A stretch of DNA of 64,000 bases. Origin: Salipiger profundus (GTDB lineage Bacteria; Pseudomonadota; Alphaproteobacteria; Rhodobacterales; Rhodobacteraceae). Of the stretch, positions 9,206 to 17,273 are shown piece by piece. A program made the position numbers and the translations under genes. Numbering within the stretch: the first letter of the stretch is position 1; the number at the start of each line of letters is the position of its first letter. The stretch covers positions 3,551,501 through 3,615,500 of the forward strand of contig NZ_CP014796.1 in NCBI RefSeq assembly GCF_001969385.1. The letters are read 5' to 3'. The notes beneath the pieces are model-generated. The model was not told the DNA's origin. It ran no database searches and was given only the letters and a program-made list of their open reading frames with translations.

Positions 9206-9236
9206 AAACGCCCGGAGAACGGCTCTCCGGGCGTTT
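9206..9236. terminator. Bidirectional intrinsic terminator
   Basis: A perfect 13-bp inverted repeat (9206-9218 and 9224-9236) with a 5-base loop (ACGGC). It starts with an A-run and ends in TTT, so it can act in both directions. It lies between the convergent oxidoreductase operon and the MFS exporter gene. Confidence 0.85.
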
Positions 9237-9261
9237 CATCGTTTCGGCTTTGACCGCAGGC

Positions 9262-10776
9262 TCAGCTCGACAGCGGCAGTTCGCGCAGTTGCGTCGAGGC
9301 AATGCAGGCGATGAGCGCCGAGCCTGCCGCGATCCAGAACACCGGGTGCAGCGCGCTGGCGATGCCGTCGAGCACGTGGGCGCGGGTCTCGGGCGGCAGG
9401 GCGGCGACCATTTCGGCCTCGATGGTGCGGATGCCGCCGGCGCCGGCCTCGGGCAGCCACTTCACGAGGTTGTGCGCCATGCCCGCGCTGAAGAGTGCGC
9501 CGAAGCCCGCGGTGCCGACCGCGCCGCCGATCAGGCGGAACATGTTGGCGCTCGCCGTGCCGACGCCCAGCATCGACACCGGGATCGCGTTCTGGATGGC
9601 GGCGACGCCGATCGAGAACACCGGCCCGAGCCCCAGCCCGATGCCGATCATCGACAGCGCGATGAGCCAGAGCGGGCTGTCGGGCGCCAGCGTCGTCATC
9701 GACAGCAGCGCCACCGACAGCAGCGCGGTCGAGAACACCGGCAGCAGCTTGTAGCGCCCGGTGCGCGCCATGTAGCGGCCCGACCCGATTGATGCGGTCA
9801 GCAGGCCGCCCATCATCGGCACGAGGAACAGCCCCGACGAGGTCGGCGAGATGCCCTTCACCACCTGCAGGAAGAACGGCAGGAAGGTGATGGTGCCGAA
9901 CATCGCCATGCCGACCATCAGGCCCACGAAGTTCACCACGAGAAAGGTGTTGTTGGCGAAGAGGCTCATCGGCAGGATCGGCTCTTCGGCGCGGCGCTCG
10001 ACCCGCACGAACATCACCACGGCGGCCAGCGCGATCAGCGCGAGCGACAGCGTCTGCACGCTCGACCATGCAAAGACGGTGCCGGCTGTGTTCGAGATCA
10101 GCACCAGCGCGGCAAGGAAGGTCGCCAGAAGCGCGCCGCCGGCATAGTCGACGGACTTGCGCGAGCGGTCAGCGCGCCGGGGCAGGGCGATGCCGAGGAT
10201 GATAAAGGCGGCAAGCCCCACGGGGAAGTTCACGAAGAAGATCCAGTGCCAGCTCAGGTGTTCCACGAGAAAGCCGCCGAGCAGCGGCCCGATCACCGTG
10301 GACAGGCCGAAGGCCGCACCGAGAACGCCCTGCGCCTTGCCGCGCTCGCGGGCCGGAAGCAGGTCTCCCACCACGGCCATCGAGGTCACGATCAGCGCAC
10401 CGCCGCCGCCGCCCTGCAGGATGCGGCCGGCGATCACCTGTCCCATGCTGGACGCGATTCCGCAAAGCACCGCGCCCACGATGAACACGACAATCCCGGT
10501 CTGCAGCACCATCTTGCGGCCGTAGAGGTCGCCGAGCTTGCCCGCCACCGGCGCCCCGATTGTCGAGGCCAGAAGATAGGCGGTCATCACCCAGGTGATC
10601 TTGTCCATGCCGCCGAGGTCGGCGACCATCACGGGCAGGGCGGTCGAAACGATCGTCTGGCCGAGCGAGGCGAACAGCAGCGTTGCCGCCACCGCCCCCA
10701 GCACAAGCCTGATGCTGCCATCTTCAATGCGTTTTTCCGGCGCGGCCGTGGCCGCTCCGTCGTCGACGTCCACCAT
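9262..10776 (-). CDS. MFS multidrug exporter, DHA2 (14-TMS) family
   Basis: A 504-residue inner-membrane proton antiporter with about 14 hydrophobic segments. Family motifs are visible: GQTIVSTALPVMVADLGG in the first membrane segment and loop, GKLGDLYGRKMVLQ (motif A) and the GPLLGGFL segment (motif C). The frame is open further upstream, but the ATG at 10776 has CAGGAG 8 bases before it and removes a polar, cysteine-rich extension. It is divergent from a MarR-family regulator at 10919, the common arrangement for a ligand-induced drug efflux pump. The exported compound is unknown. Confidence 0.92.
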   Translation of the reverse strand: MVDVDDGAATAAPEKRIEDGSIRLVLGAVAATLLFASLGQTIVSTALPVMVADLGGMDKITWVMTAYLLASTIGAPVAGKLGDLYGRKMVLQTGIVVFIVGAVLCGIASSMGQVIAGRILQGGGGGALIVTSMAVVGDLLPARERGKAQGVLGAAFGLSTVIGPLLGGFLVEHLSWHWIFFVNFPVGLAAFIILGIALPRRADRSRKSVDYAGGALLATFLAALVLISNTAGTVFAWSSVQTLSLALIALAAVVMFVRVERRAEEPILPMSLFANNTFLVVNFVGLMVGMAMFGTITFLPFFLQVVKGISPTSSGLFLVPMMGGLLTASIGSGRYMARTGRYKLLPVFSTALLSVALLSMTTLAPDSPLWLIALSMIGIGLGLGPVFSIGVAAIQNAIPVSMLGVGTASANMFRLIGGAVGTAGFGALFSAGMAHNLVKWLPEAGAGGIRTIEAEMVAALPPETRAHVLDGIASALHPVFWIAAGSALIACIASTQLRELPLSS

Positions 10777-10862
10777 TCGTTTTTCTCCTGAAATGGCGGG
10801 GCGGGCGCAGCAGATCGCGATCTGGCGCCAACACGCCCCTTGGGTCACAATGAAACCTCGTC

Positions 10863-10889
10863 TATATATGTGCTGATGGCATATATATG
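10863..10889. promoter_or_regulatory. AT-rich palindromic operator candidate between MFS and marR
   Basis: TATATATG (10863-10870) and CATATATA (10880-10887) form a perfect inverted repeat around a 9-base spacer. The right arm is itself inside the palindrome CATATATATG (10880-10889). In this GC-rich genome the AT-rich block stands out. It lies between the two divergent starts, so a MarR dimer bound here could repress both genes (inference). Confidence 0.65.
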
Positions 10890-10918
10890 TCAATAGCATC
10901 TATTTGCGCGAGGCAGCT

Positions 10919-11527
10919 TTGAGCGAACGGGACGAAAGACTGAAGGACGATCTGGAACGGGCCGGGATCGGGCGGGAGGTGTCGCAGGCGGCGCTCGACA
11001 TCGACGCCGTGCTGCAACGCTGGCGCCGCCGGGTGATGAAACGCGAGCTGGGCCACGCGGCGCTCAACGATCTGGGCCTCGACCTGGATGTGCCGCAGCT
11101 CGACGTGCTGATGGCGGTGCGCGCGCCGGCAAACGAGTTCCGCGACGAGGACACCGGCTGCGAGACCATGGTGGGCACCGTGGCGGCCCGGCTCGGGATC
11201 GACCCGTCACGCGCGAGCCGCATCACCAGCGAGCTGATCCGGCGCGGCTTCATACGCCGCGAGGTCAGCCAGCAGGACGCGCGCCGCAGCGTGCTTGAAC
11301 TGACCGAGACCGGCGCCAGGATCGTAGAGGCGGTGCGCACCTACAAGCTGCTGGTGCTGGGCTCATATCTTCGCGACTGGCGAAAGGACGAGATCGAGAC
11401 GTTCCTTCCGTTGCTCGAACGGTTCAGCGCGTGGTCCGAGCGGGCGGAGCGGCCGAGCGGGCCTGTGGCGTCCGAAGTGGCGCAACTGCGAGACGCGCTC
11501 GCGGAGCAGGCCGCCCCCGAGGATTGA
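10919..11527 (+). CDS. MarR-family transcriptional regulator
   Basis: About 202 residues, with a winged helix-turn-helix in the middle (ETMVGTVAARLGIDPSRASRITSELIRRGFIRREVSQQDARR), typical of MarR, followed by a dimerising helical tail. No ATG is available. TTG at 10919 is preferred because GAGG lies 6 bases upstream; TTG at 10904 would add five residues. It is divergent from the DHA2 exporter, and a FUSC-type exporter gene follows 103 bp downstream. It probably represses the efflux genes until a toxic ligand binds. Confidence 0.85.
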   Translation: MSERDERLKDDLERAGIGREVSQAALDIDAVLQRWRRRVMKRELGHAALNDLGLDLDVPQLDVLMAVRAPANEFRDEDTGCETMVGTVAARLGIDPSRASRITSELIRRGFIRREVSQQDARRSVLELTETGARIVEAVRTYKLLVLGSYLRDWRKDEIETFLPLLERFSAWSERAERPSGPVASEVAQLRDALAEQAAPED

Positions 11528-11630
11528 ACGTGCGGCAGACCGGCTGTCACCTCCGCGCGAGCGGTCTTCCGCATGTCGCCAGAGGTGCCTAACCGGACGC
11601 CCCGAGACGCCAGCCAGACCGAGACCGTCG

Positions 11631-12635
11631 ATGATGTCCGCGCTACCTTCCGATTTCCGTCCCGACGTCCGACGCGGAACGCAGCTTTTCATAGCGGCCT
11701 TCGGGGCCTTGGCGCTGGCGCATGCGCTGGGGCTGCGAAACCCGTTCTGGGCGGCGATGCCGGTCTGGGTGGTGAGCCAGCCTTGGCGGCAGGATATCCT
11801 GATCCGCGGCGGGCTGAGGCTGCTGGGAACGATGCTCGGTGCGGGCGTGGGCTTTGCCGCGCTGGCCGCTTTCGACGACCCGGTGGCGCTTGCGATCTGC
11901 CTTGCGCTCACCGCCGGTGTCTCGGTCACGGTGGCCTACTGGATCGGCACGATCTACAGCTACGGTGCGCTGATGACCTCGATGACCTGCGCGGTGGTCA
12001 TGCTGCCCGCGCTCGCCGCGCATGACGACGGGCTGGCGCTGGCCGTCGATCGGACGTGGTGCACGGTGATCGGGGTGATGGCGGTCACGCTGGCCACCGT
12101 GGCCTTCACCCCGCCCCGCGAGGAGCCGCATCGCTTCCGCTTCGAGGAACACGGGCTGGCCGTGGCCCTGAGACGGGGCGGCGTCGCGGCGTTCTGCGCG
12201 GTCGCCGGGATCGCGCTGGTGCTCGCCACCGAGAGCTTCGTGGCAGTGGCAGCGGCGCTCTCGATCTGCATCTTCTCGTCGATCATAGGGTCGATGGCCG
12301 ATCCGCGACCGGTCCTCAAGAACCTGCTCCCCGGGGCGACGCTCGGCGTACTGGCGGGGCTGGTCTACCGCCTCGGTGGCGACGCGCTTGGCTTCGGGCC
12401 CGAGGCAATGCTGCTCTTCGCCGCTCTCTTCATCCTGGCCGGAGCGATGATCCGTGCCACGCCTCGCATCGCGCCGCTCGGGCTCGATGGCAACATGTGC
12501 TTCCTGCTCTCGGCCGAGGTCGGGGCGCGCGGCCACGGACCCGTGCTGCACGTGACCAGCGCCATCGCGCTACTCGCGGGGGCCGGCGTCATGGTGCTGA
12601 TCTACCGGGCTCTGCTTGCGAGACAGCTGGTCTAG
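11631..12635 (+). CDS. FUSC-family membrane protein, putative aromatic-acid exporter
   Basis: A 334-residue membrane protein with about ten hydrophobic segments in two similar halves. The N-terminal segment PFWAAMPVWVVSQPWRQDIL followed by GLRLLGTMLGAGVG is characteristic of the fusaric-acid-resistance/AaeB-like family, and a soluble-loop motif FTPPREEPHRFRF follows the first half. Full AaeB proteins have about 650 residues; this is a short single-module form. Start codons ATG at 11631 and 11634 are equivalent. Its position downstream of marR suggests joint regulation with the divergent MFS pump. Confidence 0.75.
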   Translation: MMSALPSDFRPDVRRGTQLFIAAFGALALAHALGLRNPFWAAMPVWVVSQPWRQDILIRGGLRLLGTMLGAGVGFAALAAFDDPVALAICLALTAGVSVTVAYWIGTIYSYGALMTSMTCAVVMLPALAAHDDGLALAVDRTWCTVIGVMAVTLATVAFTPPREEPHRFRFEEHGLAVALRRGGVAAFCAVAGIALVLATESFVAVAAALSICIFSSIIGSMADPRPVLKNLLPGATLGVLAGLVYRLGGDALGFGPEAMLLFAALFILAGAMIRATPRIAPLGLDGNMCFLLSAEVGARGHGPVLHVTSAIALLAGAGVMVLIYRALLARQLV

Positions 12636-13380
12636 GATTGCGTAACGGGCCTTTCGCACCCGCGCCGTGGCAAGGCCGCGGCCAGTGCATCGTCTGGTGA
12701 TCGGTCTGATGGGCCTGACGCGGCGCGTGAGCAGGTCATCGCCGCGTTCTGATCCGGGCGGGATGTCCCTCGAGACTTGGAGCATCCGCAAAACGACGGA
12801 CACCCCGCGAATGCAGCGGAATGCCGTCTTGATGATCCGGATAACCTGCCAAAACCAATGAAGGTTTTGTGGCGGATAGACAGGGATTCGGACCTTGGGG
12901 CCCCGTGAAGGGTCAACGGTTTTCGAGACCGTTTTCTCGGGAAAGGGGCAAGCGCAATCCCCCTGTTTTGTTGGCTCTGCGCAGACGAGTTGCGCGACAT
13001 CGGCAGTTATAGCGGTGCAGGACGGATAGTCAGACGTCATAGTGGTGGCATGCTGCTGGCGTCGTGGACGGCCCAGAGCCGACCTTCGTGCCCTGCGAAG
13101 GGAAGGCCCGGATCGCGCTCTTTCAGGGCAATCCCTTGGCCCTTGGTTGCCGCCGTCCCGATACTCCCCACGATTTTGCGAGACGTCATCAAGAGCATCG
13201 GGTCCGCCTTCAATGACGGCGTTGGCCATTGAGGCTCAGGAGAAACCTTGCTCCGCGGTGCCCTGTGCGGTGATCCTGGCGTTCTCCTCGGAGCAACACG
13301 GTGACAATATTTTCGCTCTTGTGTGCAGCACTGTAGTCGGGGCAGCTTCATGGGACCCCTTCGACCACCCGCGAGGCCCC
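12636..13380. other. Long non-coding region containing a displaced tRNA-Ser fragment
   Basis: A 745-bp stretch between the FUSC gene and the serine-acetyltransferase-like gene. I see no credible gene: short open frames on both strands lack ribosome sites and family features. Bases 12870-12931 are a copy of the 3' two-thirds of tRNA-Ser. The part to its left (12636-12869) should be original chromosome and the part to its right (12932-13380) the left end of the island, if the island model is correct. Confidence 0.6.
12870..12931 (-). repeat. Left att-like repeat: partial tRNA-Ser (3' part)
   Basis: Sixty-two bases match the tRNA-Ser gene from its CCA end through the complete anticodon stem-loop at 58 of 62 positions; the last 31 bases are identical. 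Homology stops abruptly at the 5' side of the anticodon stem, and the 5' half of a tRNA is absent, so this is not a functional gene. The orientation is the same as the intact copy (direct repeat). The preceding bases keep a weak extra match (AAACCAATGAA against AAACCAGTGAA). Confidence 0.85.
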
Positions 13381-14163
13381 ATGAGCCGGAACTCTCTGCG
13401 GCAGACGCTTCTGCCCGACACCCTTGACCGACTCGCCGAAGAGCCGGGGCTGTCAGTGCTGCTTGGGGTCGAAGATGGCGCGCTGACCGATCTGCCGGAC
13501 CTGATGGCCGCCGCGCTGACCGCCTGTTTGCCCGAAGGCCGTGCGCGGGACTGGCTGCGGGGGGTGACGGCTGCACTCTTTCGCCGGGAGCCCGAGGTGC
13601 TGGACACGGCGCTCGACGACCTGCTGCTTACCAGCGCGCGCGACGATCAGCCCGGAGGAGCCCCGCGGGTGCTGCTGTTTGCCAACGGCTATCACGCGCT
13701 TCTGTCCTACCGTGTGAGCCGGGCGCTCTGGCTGGCCGGGCGGGAAGACCTCGCGCTGGCGATCAAGAGCCAGTTCACCCGCGCGCTTTCGGTCGAGATC
13801 TGGCCACAGGCAACCATTGGCCGCGGCGTGTGGTTCGATCACGGACTCGGCTTGGTGATCGGACAGACGTCGGTCATCGAAGAGGGGGTGAGCCTGTGGC
13901 ATGGGGTGACACTGGGGTCGAACTTCGTCGATATGGGTGAAGGGCGGCACCCCAAGCTGCGCCGTGGCGCGGTCGTCGGGGCAGGCGCCAAGATCCTCGG
14001 CCCGGTCGAGGTGGGCGCAGGGGCGACGGTGGCAGCCGGCGCAATCGTGACCAAGGACGTTCCGCCCGGCCACGTGGTGACCGGGCCACGCGGGACCGAT
14101 CGCGGTGCCGGGCGGTTCGCGGGCTTTGTCACGCTGGCTGAATTGAAAGGTGGCGCGGGATGA
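13381..14163 (+). CDS. Serine O-acetyltransferase-like hexapeptide-repeat acetyltransferase
   Basis: A 260-residue CysE/EpsC-type protein. An N-terminal helical domain (about residues 1-120) is followed by a left-handed beta-helix of hexapeptide repeats (about residues 140-230). The helix holds the family motifs RALSVEIWPQATIGRGVWFDHG and VSLWHGVTLGS, with the catalytic-type histidines. The frame is open upstream, but the ATG at 13381 has CGAGG 8 bases before it. It would transfer acetyl from acetyl-CoA to L-serine or a similar amino/hydroxy acid. Its 4-base overlap with a glyoxalase-like gene and its place in a catabolic cluster leave open a role other than cysteine synthesis. Confidence 0.82.
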   Translation: MSRNSLRQTLLPDTLDRLAEEPGLSVLLGVEDGALTDLPDLMAAALTACLPEGRARDWLRGVTAALFRREPEVLDTALDDLLLTSARDDQPGGAPRVLLFANGYHALLSYRVSRALWLAGREDLALAIKSQFTRALSVEIWPQATIGRGVWFDHGLGLVIGQTSVIEEGVSLWHGVTLGSNFVDMGEGRHPKLRRGAVVGAGAKILGPVEVGAGATVAAGAIVTKDVPPGHVVTGPRGTDRGAGRFAGFVTLAELKGGAG

Positions 14164-15056
14164 CCTCGCTGGCGATCGACCATCCGCTGGTCTGTGTGCG
14201 CAATCTGGCCGAGGCGCGTGAGACCTACCTGAAGCTGGGCTTTCTAATGAAGCCGCCGGGGATGCATCCGTGGGGCACATCCACGGCGCTCGTGATCTTC
14301 CGCAACCAGCTGCTGGAGTTGGTAGGTATCGGCGACGAGGGTCTGCTTGACGGATACCCGGCCGGAGATTTCCGGTTCGGCCGCCATGTCCAGCACTGGC
14401 TGGACGAGCGCGAAGGCGTCCCGCTTTCTGCGCTCAACTCAAGCGATGCTGCTGCGGACGAGGCAGCGGTCGTGGCGCGCGGCGGGCACTGCGAGGGGAC
14501 CATCGAATTCGGTCGGGACGTTGTGCGCGATGACGGCACGCCGGATCGCACCGCGACGACGCTGAAGATCTTCACCCGGCCCGGCCTCCCGCGCCTGTCG
14601 ATGTTCGCCTGCCAGCAACACCGCCGCGACCTGATCGAATTTCCGCAATGGATGGACCACCCCAATGGCGCGCATGGCTTTGTCTCGGCCACGATCCTCG
14701 CCGAGCCGAAAGACCAGCCTGCGGTGCGGGACTGGCTGGCCACGCTGCACGGCCCCGGGGCCGTGACCGCCACCGCCGGGGGCTTCGACGTCGCCACCGG
14801 CAAAGGCCACTGGCGGGTGCTGGACCGCGATGCCGCCCGTGCTGTCCTTGGGCCGCTGCCCGATGACCTTGCCCCGGACAGCGCACCCTCGGTGATCTCG
14901 CTCGATGTCGCCTGCCAGGCGCTGGATCGGGTGCGCCCTTTCGTTGAGACCGGCGGCTTCGCAGCTCGTGAGATCGGCGGGGCACTCGTCCTGACCGAGC
15001 CGGCAAAGCTGGGCGGCATCCTGCTGACCTTCCAAGAGGCGCCGAAGGCGCCCTGA
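14160..15056 (+). CDS. Glyoxalase-like (VOC superfamily) domain protein
   Basis: A 298-residue protein whose N-terminus (DHPLVCVRNLAEARETYLKLGF) is the standard opening of a vicinal-oxygen-chelate module of the glyoxalase-like type. The later segment MDHPNGAHGFVSATILAE looks like the start of a second module. Histidines in DHP and DHPNG are candidate metal ligands. It overlaps the acetyltransferase stop (ATGA) and lies 40 bp before the M20 hydrolase gene. No specific reaction can be assigned; VOC enzymes include dioxygenases, isomerases and lyases. Confidence 0.7.
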   Translation: MTSLAIDHPLVCVRNLAEARETYLKLGFLMKPPGMHPWGTSTALVIFRNQLLELVGIGDEGLLDGYPAGDFRFGRHVQHWLDEREGVPLSALNSSDAAADEAAVVARGGHCEGTIEFGRDVVRDDGTPDRTATTLKIFTRPGLPRLSMFACQQHRRDLIEFPQWMDHPNGAHGFVSATILAEPKDQPAVRDWLATLHGPGAVTATAGGFDVATGKGHWRVLDRDAARAVLGPLPDDLAPDSAPSVISLDVACQALDRVRPFVETGGFAAREIGGALVLTEPAKLGGILLTFQEAPKAP

Positions 15057-15096
15057 CGCAAATCCGGACGCCCGCGCGCGTCCCGAAGGAGACCTC

Positions 15097-16236
15097 ATGT
15101 TCGACCAAGACCACATCGCCGAAGCCATTGCCTGGCGCCACGATCTGCACCGCCATCCCGAACTGGGCTTCGAAGAGCACCGGACCTCGGAGATGATCGC
15201 CGGGCTGCTCACCGACTGGGGCTGGCGGGTGCATCGTGGCCTCGCGGGCACCGGCGTCGTCGCGCAGATGGGGCAGGGCGCGCCGGTGATCGGCCTGCGT
15301 GCCGACATCGACGCGCTGCCCATCGTCGAGGCGACGGGTGCGGCCCATGCCTCGACCCTTCCGGGCAAGATGCACGCCTGCGGCCATGATGGACACACGG
15401 CCATGCTGCTGCTGGCCGCGCGCCAGATCGCGGCGGAGGGCGTCGAGACAGGCACGATCACGCTGATTTTCCAGCCCGCCGAGGAAAGCGACGGCGGCGC
15501 GCGGGTCATGATCGAACAGGGGCTGTTCTCTCAGTTCCCGTGCGACAAGGTCTTTGGCATCCACAACTGGCCCGGCGTCGCGCCGGGGCGCTTCGTGGCC
15601 CGCGACGACAAGATGATGGCGGCCTTCTCGGTCTTCGACATCGAGATCCTCGGCAAGGGCGGCCATGGCGCCATGCCCGAACAATCCGACGGGGTGATCG
15701 CCGCCGCCGGGCGCACCGCCGCCGCCTTGCAGGAGATCCCTGCGCGCGCGTTGTCGCCGCTCGAACCCGGCGTGGTGTCGGTCACGCAGATCCACAGCGG
15801 CTCGGCCTACAACGTCTGCCCGGACCGCGCCGTCGTGAGTGGCACCTGCCGCTGGTTCGGCGCCGAGGCCGGCGACATCATCGAGGATCGCCTCCGCCGG
15901 GTGGCCAGCGCCGAGGCCGCCGCGCAGGGCTGCACCGCCAACATCGACTACCAGCGCCGTTATCCCGCGACGATCAACACCGCCCCCGAGGCCGCGCTGG
16001 CCCGTGAGGTCGCGGCCGACATGGGGCTTGATACGTCGATGGTCGGTCCGAGCATGGCCTCCGAGGATTTCGCCTTCATGCTGAACGAGGTGCCCGGCGC
16101 CTACCTCTGGCTTGGTGCTGCGCGCGAGGGCGAGAACCCCGGGCTGCATTCGGCGAAGTTCGACTTCAACGACGCGGTCTTGCCCGCCGGGGCCGAGTTC
16201 TGGGTGCGCCTCGCCCGTCGCGCCACGCAGGGCTGA
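15097..16236 (+). CDS. M20 family amidohydrolase (hippurate hydrolase/N-acyl-amino-acid deacylase type)
   Basis: A 379-residue M20D metallo-amidohydrolase. Metal-binding motifs are HACGHDGH (residues 93-100, with C95 and H97) and PAEE (127-130), with HRHPELGFEEHRTSE near the N-terminus. The lid domain contains GKGGHGAMPEQSD. Such enzymes cleave the amide bond of N-acyl amino acids, hippurate or indoleacetyl conjugates. The start has AAGGAGA at ideal spacing. The stop overlaps the following LysR gene (TGATG). It suggests that the island system deals with an amide-linked compound (inference). Confidence 0.9.
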   Translation: MFDQDHIAEAIAWRHDLHRHPELGFEEHRTSEMIAGLLTDWGWRVHRGLAGTGVVAQMGQGAPVIGLRADIDALPIVEATGAAHASTLPGKMHACGHDGHTAMLLLAARQIAAEGVETGTITLIFQPAEESDGGARVMIEQGLFSQFPCDKVFGIHNWPGVAPGRFVARDDKMMAAFSVFDIEILGKGGHGAMPEQSDGVIAAAGRTAAALQEIPARALSPLEPGVVSVTQIHSGSAYNVCPDRAVVSGTCRWFGAEAGDIIEDRLRRVASAEAAAQGCTANIDYQRRYPATINTAPEAALAREVAADMGLDTSMVGPSMASEDFAFMLNEVPGAYLWLGAAREGENPGLHSAKFDFNDAVLPAGAEFWVRLARRATQG

Positions 16237-17144
16237 TGGACGCGCTCGACAGCCGCTTCCTGCGCGAATTTCTCGCGGTCGCGCAGGAGGGCTCGATCCG
16301 CCGGGCGGCGGATCGGCTGAACGTCGTGCCTTCGGCGATTTCACGCAAGATCGCCGATGCCGAGGTCCGGCTCGGGGTCACGCTCTTCGAGCGTAGCTCC
16401 AGGGGCGTGACGGTGACCGAGGCCGGGGAACTGCTGCGAGAGCATGCACTGCACCTGCAGGACGAACAGACTTTCCTTCTTGACCAGATTGGCCGGTATC
16501 GCGCGGGCCAGACCCAGACCGTGCGCATCGCACTTGGGGAGGGGTTCACCGCCGACCTGATGGAGAATGGCCTGGCGGAGCTGAGCCGTCAGCAGCCCGA
16601 TCTGCGCATTTCCATGGATCACGCTGGCACCGAGGAGTTGCAGCGCCGGGTGGTCGAGGGCGAGGCCGATATCGGGATCGCCTACAACCCGCTGCTGACA
16701 GAGGCGACGCGCTCGCTGGCCATGGGGCGCCAGCCGCTCTGCGCCGTGGTGCCCGCGAATTCATCACTGGCGGGGCGGCGGAGCGTGGGGCTGGCCGAGG
16801 TGCTGGAACATCCCGTTGCCATGCTCGATGCCCGCCACGCCATCCGGCACCTCGTGGGGCAGGTCGCCGCCGACCGTGGTCTGGCACTGCGGGTGCATGT
16901 GGAGACCTCCTCCATCGCGCTGCTGATCCGCTACGTGAGCGCGGGCATCGGCGTGACCTTCCTGCCGAGATTTTCTGCGTCAATTCAAGCAGCTCGCGGT
17001 GACCTGGCGGTGATCGAGCTGGACGAGCCGGCGCTGCACCGGGTCAGCACGCACCTCATGGTGCGGGCCCGCCGGCGCCTGCCGAAATCGGTGGACCTGG
17101 TGGCCACCTTCCTGTCGGACCGCATGGTGGCCTTCCGCCGGTGA
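16236..17144 (+). CDS. LysR-family transcriptional regulator (island cluster)
   Basis: A 302-residue LysR regulator. The HTH is at about residues 5-60 (SRFLREFLAVAQEGSIRRAADRLNVVPSAISRKIADAE), followed by a substrate-binding domain. It is co-oriented with, and overlaps, the M20 gene rather than being divergent, so it is probably made with the cysE-like/VOC/M20 genes. A striking 11-bp inverted repeat begins 6 bp after its stop and lies upstream of the dehydrogenase operon, and is the obvious candidate binding site. The regulator thus sits between the two halves of the cargo cluster. Confidence 0.9.
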   Translation: MDALDSRFLREFLAVAQEGSIRRAADRLNVVPSAISRKIADAEVRLGVTLFERSSRGVTVTEAGELLREHALHLQDEQTFLLDQIGRYRAGQTQTVRIALGEGFTADLMENGLAELSRQQPDLRISMDHAGTEELQRRVVEGEADIGIAYNPLLTEATRSLAMGRQPLCAVVPANSSLAGRRSVGLAEVLEHPVAMLDARHAIRHLVGQVAADRGLALRVHVETSSIALLIRYVSAGIGVTFLPRFSASIQAARGDLAVIELDEPALHRVSTHLMVRARRRLPKSVDLVATFLSDRMVAFRR

Positions 17145-17149
17145 TCCCC

Positions 17150-17172
17150 CGCGTTGCCATCATGGCAACGCG
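17150..17172. promoter_or_regulatory. Perfect 11-bp inverted repeat, probable regulator site
   Basis: CGCGTTGCCAT (17150-17160) and ATGGCAACGCG (17162-17172) are exact reverse complements around one central base. It lies right after the LysR stop and 102 bp before the dehydrogenase start. The tight symmetry fits a dimeric repressor or LysR recognition site better than a terminator, since no T-run follows. Confidence 0.6.
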
Positions 17173-17230
17173 ATGTGCGCGATATGCCCCCTACCTGTGA
17201 ACGCCGTTCCTCCGGTTAGCTGTGTGGAAC

Positions 17231-17250
17231 GCCAGCCAAGGGTGGCTGGC
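17231..17250 (+). promoter_or_regulatory. Leader hairpin upstream of dehydrogenase operon
   Basis: GCCAGCCA (17231-17238) and TGGCTGGC (17243-17250) pair around a 4-base loop. The hairpin ends 23 bases before the start codon, so it would lie in the mRNA leader close to the ribosome site (CAGGAG). It may affect mRNA stability or translation; no T-run follows. Confidence 0.4.
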
Positions 17251-17273
17251 CAAGCACAACGACAGGAGATCAC

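Noticed and set aside
12667..12861. Small plus-strand frame before the left tRNA fragment
   Set aside because: No ribosome site, no family resemblance, and Arg/Ser-rich translation typical of chance frames.
12870..12931. A second functional tRNA-Ser
   Set aside because: The 5' part (acceptor 5' strand and D-arm) is missing, and the following bases do not pair.
12990..13232. Plus-strand 80-codon frame in the left end of the island
   Set aside because: No supported start and no similarity I can recognise; could be a decayed gene, but nothing proves it.
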